Positions 8,159 through 17,300 of a stretch of 64,000 bases of DNA are shown here, piece after piece. Made by a program: the position numbers and the translations under genes. The stretch comes from Cellulomonas wangsupingiae (lineage in GTDB: Bacteria; Actinomycetota; Actinomycetes; Actinomycetales; Cellulomonadaceae), in assembly GCF_024508275.1 (NCBI RefSeq), contig NZ_CP101989.1:3782001-3846000 (forward strand), read 5' to 3'. A model generated the notes under the pieces. That model saw only the letters and a list, made by a program, of their open reading frames with translations, made no database searches and was not told the origin of the DNA. Within the stretch, counting starts at the first letter, position 1; each line of letters starts with the position of its first letter.

Positions 8159-8497
8159 TCAGCGCGCCTGAGCGTCGACCGCCCGCACGACGAGCTCCGC
8201 GAGCGCGTCGAGCAGGGCGCTGGTCTGCGCGCCGACGTCTGTCGCGGTCTCCGCCCAGCCGGCCCATGCGGCGACGATGCGGTCGAGCGACGCCAGGTCC
8301 TCCAGCGAGCCGCCGTCCGCGAGCACCTGCGCGATCGGGACGGCCATCGACGTGTCGTCGGTCCACTCCCCCGGCTCCCATCCGAACGCCCAACCGCCGG
8401 CCATGTGGACGGGCTGGCCGTCGGTCAGCGGGGGGCCGAACTCGTAGCCGGCGCCGAGGGCGTCGCCCACGGCGGAGCCGAGGGGGGCGACGGTCAT
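8159..8497 (-). pseudogene. Truncated ADP-ribosylglycohydrolase (N-terminal fragment)
   Basis: A 112-residue ORF that matches the first quarter of the ADP-ribosylglycohydrolase at 28631: both have GDALGAGYEFGPPL, FGWEPGEWTDDTSMA and IAQVLADGGSL followed by QTSALL. It then diverges and stops. It keeps the first metal-binding Asp pair (TDDTS) but lacks all later motifs (GNG..MR, GGKDTDT), so it cannot be a full hydrolase. A Shine-Dalgarno (AGGAGAT) is still present before the ATG, so it may be translated. Most likely the remnant of a duplicate of the gene at 28631. Confidence 0.85.
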
Positions 8498-8684
8498 GGG
8501 TATCTCCTAACTCACGGCGGATCATCGCGCCGGGTATCACCGCAGACCGCGCTCGGCAGCCGGAGGCACGGATGCCGCCGCAGGCGGATGAAGATCCTCG
8601 GTGGTCATTGCTTGTGCAGGATGAACCTGATGAGCTCCACGTCGTGAGTCTTGCTGTGCAGCTGCGCCCGGGGGGCACGGTCCA

Positions 8685-9779
8685 GTGCTAGCCGACCTCC
8701 TCGACCACATCCTCGATGAGTACGACGCGAGGAGCACCCCGACCCTCGGCGACCACGTGGTGGTTGCGCGCGGTCGCCGGTACGACGCCGACGCACTCGA
8801 AGCGGCTTTGGAGGCCGCGACGTCAGCCAGCGAGCGCCCCTTCCGCACGAGCACTCGTCGTCCGCTGCTCGAGGCAGCGGGGTTCCGCGTGCTCTCCCTT
8901 CGCGCATGGTCGACGGGCGACGAGCTGGTGTGGCGCATGAGCGTCTGGGACGAGGTCCAGAAGCACGACGGGCTTGTGCCGCCCCAGTGGCTACGCGCCC
9001 GTGGGGTGTACGGCGGCGGTCAGGGCATCTACGTCGACAAGGCGCGCACCCGGATCCTCGCGCCCACCGGACTTGCCGTCAGCGTCCTGTCGACAGGTCG
9101 GCACTACTCCGACCAGTCCGGCGTCGAGCGGATGATCTACAGCTTCCCGATGACCCGCCGCGCCGCAGGACGCGACCGCGCAGAGATCAACGCCGTAACG
9201 GCACTACTCGCGGCGCCGATGCCGCTGTTCGTCATTGAGAACGTTGGGACGCTCCGTCGGGTCCGCCTCGCCTGGGTGACGGCCTCCGACGACCCCGCTC
9301 AGAGCTTTCTCTTCGAGTTTGCCCCGCAGCCACCTCCGCCACTCGTGGTCGAGCCGGATCCCCAACGACCGTTCGCTCGCCACACCCAACGGCGCCGCAC
9401 GACCGTGACGACGAACAAAGCCGAGCGGGATGCCCACTTCACCTACCGCGTTCTCCACCGCTACGAGGCGCGCTGCGCGATCAGCGGAGTGCCCGTGAAG
9501 GAAGTGCTCGACGCGGCGCACGTCATCCCGGTGGCAGACGGTGGCCCCGATGACGAGCGCAACGGGATCCTCCTGACAGCGACCCTGCACCGTGCATTCG
9601 ACGCAGGACTGTGGGCGCTCAACCCGGCGAACGGAACGATCGAGCTCGACCCCCGCTTGCAACCCGCTGACCTTCGGCTGACGACGCTCCGGCTCCGCCC
9701 GGGAGCGCCGTACCCGCACGTCGAGGCGATGGCGTGGCGGTACTCCAAGTTCCGGCACCGGGAGCCAGCCCAGGTGTAG
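8685..9779 (+). CDS. HNH endonuclease with distinct N-terminal domain
   Basis: A 364-residue protein; GTG at 8685 is the first start after an in-frame stop at 8631. The C-terminal HNH_2-type domain, about residues 255-325, has RYEARCAISGV, DAAHVIPVADGG and ERNGILLTATLHRAFDAG, which supplies the metal- and DNA-binding residues. The N-terminal 250 residues include QGIYVDKARTRIL and SGVERMIYSFPMTRR. HNH enzymes with an N-terminal sensing domain are often modified-DNA-dependent type IV restriction enzymes, but I cannot identify this domain with confidence. It is the first gene of the defence island. Confidence 0.8.
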   Translation: MLADLLDHILDEYDARSTPTLGDHVVVARGRRYDADALEAALEAATSASERPFRTSTRRPLLEAAGFRVLSLRAWSTGDELVWRMSVWDEVQKHDGLVPPQWLRARGVYGGGQGIYVDKARTRILAPTGLAVSVLSTGRHYSDQSGVERMIYSFPMTRRAAGRDRAEINAVTALLAAPMPLFVIENVGTLRRVRLAWVTASDDPAQSFLFEFAPQPPPPLVVEPDPQRPFARHTQRRRTTVTTNKAERDAHFTYRVLHRYEARCAISGVPVKEVLDAAHVIPVADGGPDDERNGILLTATLHRAFDAGLWALNPANGTIELDPRLQPADLRLTTLRLRPGAPYPHVEAMAWRYSKFRHREPAQV

Positions 9780-9816
9780 GTGCCGAGAGCCGGAACGAGG
9801 GCTCTCTCCACATCAC

Positions 9817-9879
9817 ACGTCTAGACGTTGCGGTTACATCTGAAAGCGGCTTACAGTTACGACTGTCACGCTGCGTGAC
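9817..9879 (+). promoter_or_regulatory. Promoter with three palindromes upstream of the HTH/PIN module
   Basis: A candidate promoter has TTGCGG at 9828-9833 and TACAGT at 9852-9857 with an 18-base spacer. Three inverted repeats sit on it: ACGTCTAGACGT (9817-9828, perfect palindrome touching the -35), ACAGT-TACG-ACTGT (9853-9866, over the -10) and GTCACG-CTG-CGTGAC (9865-9879, in the early transcribed region). Antitoxins normally bind such sites to repress their own operon. Confidence 0.6.
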
Positions 9880-9932
9880 GGGGAGCCGGCGGAGTTGGCA
9901 CGCCGCAGAGCCCCACTGCCGAGGGAGACATC

Positions 9933-10367
9933 ATGGCGACGCCTGTTGCCGCACGACGCGACCTGCTCATCGACGACCACGACTCCAAGCTCGCCGAGAA
10001 CGTCCTGGAGTCCCTCGAGGGCCCGGAGGGCTTCCTCTCGGTCGCACGGACCGACGCAGCAGCCGAGCCGCTTCCACGCGACCTCGGCGTCCTCCTCCAG
10101 GAGGTGCTGCGCGCGGTCGCATCCGGTTCCACAGTGACGGTCACGACCACGCCGCAAGAAGTGACGACGTCCACCGCGGCCGCGATGCTCGGAATCTCCC
10201 GACCCACGCTCATGAAGATGGTCAAGGACGGAACGATCCCCGCGCACAAGGTCGGGACCCACACCCGCCTCCGGACCGAGGACGTGCTGACGGCGAAGCG
10301 TGCGCGGCGCGAACGCGAGCGTGCCGCGTTTGCTGCGCTGCTCGAGCTCGAAGACGACGAGGATTGA
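9933..10367 (+). CDS. Antitoxin with excisionase/MerR-like helix-turn-helix
   Basis: A 144-residue protein. The middle part has a helix-turn-helix of the excisionase/MerR-like type (TSTAAAMLGISRPTLMKMVK, then GTIPAHKVGTHTRLRTEDVL). The C-terminal tail is charged (KRARRERERAAFAALLELED) and would fold on or block the toxin. The gene lies directly before a PIN-domain gene, the usual order of a type II module of this kind. ATG with GAGGGAGA a few bases upstream. It probably represses the operon by binding the palindromes at 9817-9879. Confidence 0.85.
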   Translation: MATPVAARRDLLIDDHDSKLAENVLESLEGPEGFLSVARTDAAAEPLPRDLGVLLQEVLRAVASGSTVTVTTTPQEVTTSTAAAMLGISRPTLMKMVKDGTIPAHKVGTHTRLRTEDVLTAKRARRERERAAFAALLELEDDED

Positions 10368-10426
10368 CGGCGCGAGGTGCCGCCCGACACGGGCCGCACC
10401 TCGCGCTCGTCGTGGGCGTCGATCGC

Positions 10427-10432
10427 TAGTGT
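10427..10432 (+). promoter_or_regulatory. -10 element (TAGTGT) before the PIN gene
   Basis: TAGTGT ends 6 bases before the ATG at 10439, with no Shine-Dalgarno sequence. It may give the toxin its own leaderless transcript besides read-through from the antitoxin. Confidence 0.4.
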
Positions 10433-10438
10433 CCGGGC

Positions 10439-11020
10439 ATGCAGGGGACCGGACCGTACAGCGCCTTCGTCGACGCCAACGTGTGGTTCTCACGGACGCT
10501 GCGCGACTGGCTCGGCATGCTCTACACGGTTCCCGAGTCTCCTCCGTTCGTCGCCCACTGGACCGAGGACGTGCTGGCGGAGCTGATCTACCACCTGCGC
10601 AAGAAGAACCCGAGCTGGCCGGGCGATCGCATCACGGGCATCCGCGACCAGCTCGCGGGCACGTTCGAAGCGGGTCGAGTCGAGCGGTTCGACGTCGATG
10701 CGACGTACCGCGGGCGCGACGCCGGCGACGCGCACGTCCACGCTGCCGCGATGGCGTGCCGCGCGGACGTGCTCATCACGTGCAACGGCGCCGACTTCAC
10801 ATGGGACGAGAACACCTCGCCCTACGAGGTCATGCACCCGGACGACTTCCTCGTCCTCGTCGACGACTCATCGCCCGAGCTCGTCGCGACTGTCGTCAGT
10901 CAGATGTGCGCCTACTGGGTCAGGCGCCGCGGCGAAGCCGACCTGACGGCATCGCTGCGTTCGGCGGACTGCCCACAGTTCGCCGATCGGGTGCTGGCGC
11001 ACCTGCACCGGCAGATGTGA
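10439..11020 (+). CDS. PIN-domain toxin (probable ribonuclease)
   Basis: A 193-residue protein. The PIN acidic residues are visible: Asp in FVDANVWFS near residue 11, Glu in VLAELIYHL near 46, Asp in DAGDAHVHAAAMA near 96-99, and the TCNGADF segment that ends the active site. These coordinate Mg2+ in RNA-cleaving PIN proteins. It is larger than classic VapC toxins (about 130 residues) and fits the PIN family that pairs with excisionase-like antitoxins. It follows that antitoxin by 71 bases on the same strand. Confidence 0.85.
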   Translation: MQGTGPYSAFVDANVWFSRTLRDWLGMLYTVPESPPFVAHWTEDVLAELIYHLRKKNPSWPGDRITGIRDQLAGTFEAGRVERFDVDATYRGRDAGDAHVHAAAMACRADVLITCNGADFTWDENTSPYEVMHPDDFLVLVDDSSPELVATVVSQMCAYWVRRRGEADLTASLRSADCPQFADRVLAHLHRQM

Positions 11021-11038
11021 CGGAGGAAGCCCGCCCCC

Positions 11039-11263
11039 TCAGTCGACGAGGCCGGGTTCGACCACCTCGACATGGCCAAGGTCGTCCACGACGTACACGG
11101 TGACGCGCAGGGCTCGCCGCGTCGCCTCCGGGACTCGTAGCGCCGCAGCACGCGCCTCGACAGGAACGACGACGCCATAGACAACGCCGTCCGCCCCCAC
11201 ATCGGCGCGCCGTAGCAGCTGGCCGTAGAGGGTGTCGACGTCGAGGCCCACGGCCTGTCGCAC
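11039..11263 (-). CDS. Small hypothetical protein
   Basis: A 74-residue ORF on the minus strand between the PIN gene and the DUF6361 operon. GTG start; the frame is closed by a TGA about 13 codons upstream. Codons are typical for the window, and the peptide (GVVYGVVVPVEARAAALRVP, then VTVYVVDDLGHVEVVEPG) would form beta strands. No Shine-Dalgarno and no family recognised. It may be a real small gene or a decayed end of a larger one. Confidence 0.4.
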   Translation of the reverse strand: MRQAVGLDVDTLYGQLLRRADVGADGVVYGVVVPVEARAAALRVPEATRRALRVTVYVVDDLGHVEVVEPGLVD

Positions 11264-11347
11264 GACCGACGGGACGCTGCCATCCGCGAGAGGACTTCAC
11301 CCCTTTCTCACCCCACAGATCGTCCCCGTCACGCCACGATTCACCCC

Positions 11348-12541
11348 ATGCCCTCGTCCTTCGGCTGGCTGGACGCCGACACAGAGCAACGTCGTCAGAT
11401 GCTCGAGGTGGTCGACCTCTTCTCGGACGACGGGACGGTCGACGAGCTCGGCACCGGGGCGATCCGCGACGCACTCTCGCACGCGCTGTTCCCTGGCACC
11501 TCGGTGCTGCACACGCGGCTGCGTTACGCGCTGTTCGTGCCCTGGCTGTTGCAGGAGGCCGGAGCGCGGTCGTCATCGCCGGACACCGGTGCTGCGCTAC
11601 GGCAGCTGGAGATCCGCCTCATCGGCAGCCTCCTGGCGGGCGGGGAGAAGCCAGGTGTGATCGGCAACCGTGCCCGGCAGACGCTCAAGCGCATGCCCAG
11701 CAGCGTGTACTGGTCGGCGCTCGGCGCGTGGGGCATCCGCCAGCGGGACGTCACCATCGAGGGATACCTCCGGCGTCGTCATGACCTCGCTCGGCTGGCC
11801 GCCCGAACGGCGGTGAGCGACGACCCCGAGACGCGTGAGACGCCACCCAGCAGCGGTCTCGACCCTCACCTCCCGCCGCCGCCGGAGGGCCTGCTGACGC
11901 GCGCGACGTTCGATCTCACGGCCGAGGAGGAGGAATACCTCTCGGACACCATCGCGCGCGCCACCGCAGGCTCGTTGTTGGCATGGCTCGTCCACCACCA
12001 GCCGGCCCGCCTCCCTGACTACGCGTGGGAGCTGACCACGCTCGGCGAAGCACCGGCACAGCTCGCCGAGACGGTGGACCATGCTCGCCGGTTCCACACA
12101 GTGATCCACGGCGCGGTCCTGGTCTACAACCTGCTCCTCGCGCGGCAGCGGCACATGGATGAGCCAGTCGCAGAGTTCGAGGCCGACCTCGCGGAATGGC
12201 GTAGTGAGCTGCAGTCGTCGAACGCGCTCGACGGCTGGGACCGTGCCGCGTGGTGGACGACCGTGACGAGAAGCAACGCCCGGATCCGGCCCTTGACGCG
12301 GACGTTCGTCGACCAGTGGATCGATCTCGTCGCCTCGGACCCAGAAGTCGCGACCAGCGCGAAGGCCGCGGGGCTCGTGACGACCCGGGAGCGCCAGATC
12401 AAGGGCGGCCGGGCCCGCCTCGTCAACCAGTCGGCGCTGGATAGCTGGAGCGGCGCGAGCGGCCTGGGCCGTCTCGACTTCAACTGGTCCGTCGCGCGCG
12501 GGCACCTCGGCGACCTCTACGCCGCGAGAGGTGCCGCATGA
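11348..12541 (+). CDS. DUF6361 family protein, first gene of the PLD-helicase operon
   Basis: A 397-residue protein. It opens with SSFGWLDADTEQRRQMLEVV, followed by GTGAIRDALSHALFPGTSVL and RYALFVPWLLQ, a combination I know as the start of DUF6361. The body is helical with no catalytic motif I can name, and the C-terminal half has aromatic/basic patches that could bind nucleic acid or the next two proteins. Its stop overlaps the ATG of the PLD gene (ATGA). I infer a structural or recognition subunit of a three-part defence system. The family name is from memory. Confidence 0.8.
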   Translation: MPSSFGWLDADTEQRRQMLEVVDLFSDDGTVDELGTGAIRDALSHALFPGTSVLHTRLRYALFVPWLLQEAGARSSSPDTGAALRQLEIRLIGSLLAGGEKPGVIGNRARQTLKRMPSSVYWSALGAWGIRQRDVTIEGYLRRRHDLARLAARTAVSDDPETRETPPSSGLDPHLPPPPEGLLTRATFDLTAEEEEYLSDTIARATAGSLLAWLVHHQPARLPDYAWELTTLGEAPAQLAETVDHARRFHTVIHGAVLVYNLLLARQRHMDEPVAEFEADLAEWRSELQSSNALDGWDRAAWWTTVTRSNARIRPLTRTFVDQWIDLVASDPEVATSAKAAGLVTTRERQIKGGRARLVNQSALDSWSGASGLGRLDFNWSVARGHLGDLYAARGAA

Positions 12542-14355
12542 CGCTCGTCCCCGAGTCCCGCGTCCTGCTGACGGACGCGCTGCGCCCCCCGGCGGGTCAC
12601 CGCGTCGACGTCGTCGTCGGCACCACGTACTCCTTGGACCTCACGGCGCTGCTGCTGGCACCGCTGTCGTTCGCTGTGTCGGAGCAGGTCGAGGGTGACG
12701 TGTCACGCGTCGACCCGATCCGCCTGCTGGAGGCGGTCCGCCGCCACACCGAGCACACGACGGTGTTCTGCCAGGCCGGTGGCATCCACGTGCCGTCGCG
12801 CTACCGGAGCATCCTGACGTTCGTCGAGGACAGCGTCGTCGAGGTGACCGCGCCCGCGGAGGACGCGATCTTCCATCCCAAGCTCTGGGCGTTGCGCTTC
12901 GCCGGTCCGGGCGGCGCCGTGTCGCACCGCGTGGTGATCCTGTCGCGCAACATGACGTTCGACCGCTCCTGGGACACGGCCCTGGTGCTCAACGAGGCGT
13001 CCGACGGAGCGATCGACGCGGCACCCGCCGCCGACTTCGTCCGCGGCCTCCCTGCCCGGGCGTTGCGCGGCCTCCCGGCAGACCGCACCCGGCAGGTGGA
13101 CGACCTCGCCTCGACCCTCGCCACCGTGCGACTGGCTGCGCCGACCCCGTTCACCGGCGGTGCGCTGCTGCCCATCGGCCTCGACGGCGCGGACGTCTGG
13201 CCGTTCCCGGAGAGGGCGTACCGCGTGCTGGCGATCAGCCCCTTCCTGACGCGACAAGCGGTACGGGCGCTGGGACACGTGGCGGACGAGCGCACGCTCG
13301 TCTCCCGAGCCGAGTCGCTCGACCTCCTGGGCTCCGACGCACTGACGGGGTGGAAGGTCGACGTCCTGCAGCGCCTCGTGGAGGTGGAACCGGACGGCGA
13401 CGTCGCGGAGAGCCAGCCGGCCCGGTCGGAGTTCGAGAGCGGGACCGCCGGCCTGCACGCGAAGACGTTCGTCGTCGACCTTCCCGACGGCACCTCCATG
13501 ACCGTGACGGGTAGCGCCAACCTGACGGGCGCGCCGTGGGGACGCAGCGTCGAGTTCGGGGCGAAGCTCACCGGCCCGACCGCGGCGTGCGGTGTCGCGA
13601 GCGTGCTCGACGGCTCCCCCGGTGTGCCGGGGCTGTCCGCTCTGCTCCAGGACTACCACCCGGCGACGACTGCGGGCGTCGACGACCCGGCGATCGAGAC
13701 GTCGTACACGCTCGAACGGTTCCACCGGTTCCTCGCGTCGAACCTCCCCGTCACCCACGTGGCCCGCCTCGACGACGATCGCGCGCAGCTGTCCGTCTCG
13801 GTGGAGATCCCGCCGTTCGTTCCCGGCATGACCCGCATCTGGCCCGTCTCGCTGCCCGACGGGCACGCCCAACCGCTGGCACCGACGACGACGTGGACGC
13901 TCGCGCACCTGAACGTCACGCCCTTCCTTGTGGTCGAGACGACCGCGGGCGACGGCGACGCCCGCGTCACGCGTCGCTGCGTGCTGATGGGCGACCTCAG
14001 GGGCGACGTCGACTCTCGTCGGCACGACGCGATCTTCGACGTCCTGCGCAGCAAGCAGGACGTCCTGCGGTACCTGCTGTTCCTGCTCGGCGACCCGTCC
14101 TACGACGCGCTGCTCGCCGAGATCGCCGGCAGCGGCGAGGAAGGGTTCCACCCTGAGTCGCGGGGCACGCGTCAGGACGTCGCGCTGCTCGAACCGCTCA
14201 TCCGTGCGATCGGCCGCGACGACGACGCGCTGGCTCGTGTCGCGAGCCTCGTCGAGGACCTGCGGGCGATGCCCAACGGGCACGAGCTGGTGCCCGACGA
14301 CTTCGACACCCTGTGGGACGCGGTCTGGCAGGTCCACCGGGAGGCCCGACGATGA
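12538..14355 (+). CDS. Phospholipase D-like nuclease candidate, second gene of the operon
   Basis: A 605-residue protein with two HKD motifs. Motif 1 is FHPKLWALRF with His113 and Lys115, followed by LSRNMTFDRSWD with Asn138. Motif 2 is GLHAKTFVVD with His307 and Lys309, then TGSANLTG with Asn328. Two HKD motifs in one chain make one PLD active site, which cleaves phosphodiester bonds and in defence systems usually cuts DNA without a metal ion. No signal peptide or membrane helix, so cytoplasmic. About 270 C-terminal residues have no motif I know. Coupled on both sides by ATGA overlaps. Confidence 0.88.
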   Translation: MTLVPESRVLLTDALRPPAGHRVDVVVGTTYSLDLTALLLAPLSFAVSEQVEGDVSRVDPIRLLEAVRRHTEHTTVFCQAGGIHVPSRYRSILTFVEDSVVEVTAPAEDAIFHPKLWALRFAGPGGAVSHRVVILSRNMTFDRSWDTALVLNEASDGAIDAAPAADFVRGLPARALRGLPADRTRQVDDLASTLATVRLAAPTPFTGGALLPIGLDGADVWPFPERAYRVLAISPFLTRQAVRALGHVADERTLVSRAESLDLLGSDALTGWKVDVLQRLVEVEPDGDVAESQPARSEFESGTAGLHAKTFVVDLPDGTSMTVTGSANLTGAPWGRSVEFGAKLTGPTAACGVASVLDGSPGVPGLSALLQDYHPATTAGVDDPAIETSYTLERFHRFLASNLPVTHVARLDDDRAQLSVSVEIPPFVPGMTRIWPVSLPDGHAQPLAPTTTWTLAHLNVTPFLVVETTAGDGDARVTRRCVLMGDLRGDVDSRRHDAIFDVLRSKQDVLRYLLFLLGDPSYDALLAEIAGSGEEGFHPESRGTRQDVALLEPLIRAIGRDDDALARVASLVEDLRAMPNGHELVPDDFDTLWDAVWQVHREARR

Positions 14356-17300
14356 CACCCGAGACCGAGCAGATCCTCGCGAGCCTCAAGGACTTCCAGC
14401 GGGACACGGTCGATCACGTGTTCAGGCGGCTGTGGCTGGACGACGACCGGGTCAAGCGGTTCCTCGTCGCGGACGAGGTCGGGCTCGGCAAGACGATGGT
14501 CGCGCGAGGCGTCATCGCACGGACGGTCGAGCACGTCCGCACTGCGGGCAAGCGTGTCGACATCGTGTACATCTGCTCGAACGCGCAGATCGCGCGGCAG
14601 AACCTCAGCCGCCTCAACGTCGTCAACGCTGCCGAGATGCGCCACGCGGACCGGCTGACGCTCCTGCCGAAGGTGATCCGCGACCTGCGCGGGCAGGACG
14701 TCAACTTCGTGTCTTTCACACCCGGGACGTCCTTCAAGGTCGGGTACTCGGGCGGCAAGGCCGAGGAGCGCGTGCTCCTGTACTGGATGCTCGCGGAGGC
14801 GTGGGGAACCGACGCGCTGCGACCGCGACGGTGGAAGCGGTTCTTCCAAGGTGGCATGCAGCTCGAGAACTTCGAGTCGGAGCTCGACTGGTTCGACCGT
14901 TCGACACTCGACGCGGAGTTCTGCCACGCGTTCGGCGAGACGGTTGCCACAGCCACCGGCCCTGAGGGCGGCCCACTGCGGACCGAGATCGAGGAGTGCG
15001 TCCAGGGCTTCAACTACCTGCGCGGCAAACCGAACGACGCTCTGCACAACCGCCGCTACCGCCTGATCGGCACACTGCGCCGACTGGTCGCGCGTGCCGC
15101 GGTGGACCACCTCGAGCCGGACCTGGTGATCCTCGACGAGTTCCAGCGGTTCAAGGACCTCCTCGACGGCGCGGATGACGAGGGCGCGCAACTGGCGAAC
15201 GCGATCTTCGACCACCAGGACGCGAAGGTCCTGCTGCTGTCGGCGACGCCGTACAAGATGTACACGCTGCCCGACGAGCCCGAGGGCGACGACCACTACC
15301 GCGACTTCGTGCGGACCACCACGTTCCTCGCCGGTGAGGAGCGCGCGCGGGTCGTCGAGCGTGAACTGCGCATGATGCGCGAGGCGCTCGTGTCCGGTGG
15401 TGACAGCGCGCGTGCGCGGGAGGCGCGCGACCGCGTTCAAAACGAGCTGCGGCGCGTCATGTGCCGGACCGAGCGGCTCGCGTCCACGCCCGACCGGGAC
15501 GGCATGCTCGTCGAGAAGCAGCTGCCGCGCGTCGAGCTCACGGCTGACGACCTGCGGGGCTGGCGGACGTTCGACGGCGTCGCGCGGGCCGCGGACCGAC
15601 GTGACGTGTTCGAGTACTGGCGCTCGTCGCCGTACCCGCTGAACCTCATGGAGCGCGGCAGCTACCAGGTCCGGACCAAGTTCCAGGCCGCGGCGGAGCG
15701 CCAGGACCCGTCCCTGGTCGCGGCGCTCGACGGTGCACCAGGCCTGTTGGCGTGGGACGACGTGCGTGCGTACCGCCGAGTCGACCCGGGCAACGCAAAA
15801 CTGCGCGGCCTTTTCGCGGACGTCTTGGACCGCGGCGCCTGGCGCCTAGCCTGGCTGCCGCCCGCACTCCGCTACTACGAGCTTTCCGGTGCATACGCCG
15901 AGCCGGCGTTGCAGACCTTCACGAAGCGCCTCGTCTTCTCCGCGTGGTCGGTCGTGCCGAAGGCGATCGCGGTGCTGACCAGCTACGAGGCGGAGCGGCG
16001 CACGGTCGAGGCGTCCGGTGACGACCGCACGTACGACGACCGCCCCGTCACGCCCCCGCTGCAGTTCCGCGTGACCGGTGAGCGACCGGCGGGGATGCCG
16101 GCGCTCGCACTGCTGTACCCCGCGCTGGCACTCGCGCGTGCCGGAGACCCGCTGGAGGTCGCCCGGTCCGAGGGAGTGCTGCCACTGACGGCGGAGCGGT
16201 TGCGTGAGGTGGTCGGTGGGCGCGTGAGTGCGCTGCTGGCTCGACTGCCGGACGCCGAAGTGGCGAGCGAACGCGTCGACCAGGCCTGGTACTGGGCCGC
16301 CCCGTTCCTGCTGGACGAGGTGGTGTGCGGCGACGAGCACGCCCCGCTGCGTCCGGCGATGAGCGGATGGGGCACGGACGACGACGACCATGAGTCACGG
16401 CTGGCCACGCACGTGCGGCTCGCGCAGGACGTCCGGTCACAGGCACTGGGCCGGCGGCCCGACGACCTCGTCGAGGTCCTCACGTCGCTCGCGATCGCAG
16501 GGCCCGGCGTGACGAGCCTGCGGGCGCTGTCCCGCGTGGCTGGTGGCGCGACCGCGCTGGCCGACCCGCTGGTGCGAGACCACGCGTTCCATGTCGCGCA
16601 GGGCCTGCGGTCGCTGTTCAACAAGCCGGAGATCATCGCCCTCCTGCGGTCGACGGAGGACGACACGTACTGGCGCACGGTCCTCGACCACGCGGCCGAC
16701 GGGTGCCTGCAGGCCGTGCTCGACGAGTACGTCCACATGCTCGTCGAGTCGGAGGGCCAGCAGGACACGGCGCCTCTCGAGCGCGTACGCGTCGTGGCCG
16801 AGACCGTCGTCGACGCGCTCTCCACACGCGCCGCGCCCAACGCCGTCGACGACATCCAGGTCGCCGACGGCCAAATCCGCGTCACCGACCACCGCATGAG
16901 CGCCCACTTCGCCGCCCGCTTCGGTCGCGCGCAGACCGACGACAAGACGGCGATGCGTGAGTCGACCGTCCGCGCGGCGTTCAACTCGCCGTTCCGGCCG
17001 TTCGTGCTGGCGTCGACGTCGGTGGGGCAGGAAGGACTCGACTTCCACACCTACAGCCACGCAGTCGTTCACTGGAACCTGCCCGGCAACCCGGTGGACC
17101 TCGAGCAGCGCGAGGGGCGCGTCCATCGGTACAAGGGGCACGCGGTGCGGAAGAACGCTGCCGCGCTCCACGGTGATGCTGCGCTCGGGGTGGAGGACGA
17201 CCCGTGGGTGGGTGTCTTCGAGGCCGCGCTTGCCGGTCGCGGTGACGACGCGTGCGACATCGAGCCGTTCTGGGTGTGCACGCGACCCGGGGGGGCCGTC

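Noticed and set aside
5306-8678. Long minus-strand frames (about 630-650 codons)
   Set aside because: Ser/Arg/Thr-rich translations without motifs, opposite well-supported plus-strand genes; only the short hydrolase fragment on that strand is real.
12703-15440. Long minus-strand frames opposite the PLD and helicase genes
   Set aside because: No motifs; the plus-strand frames carry HKD and helicase motifs in order.
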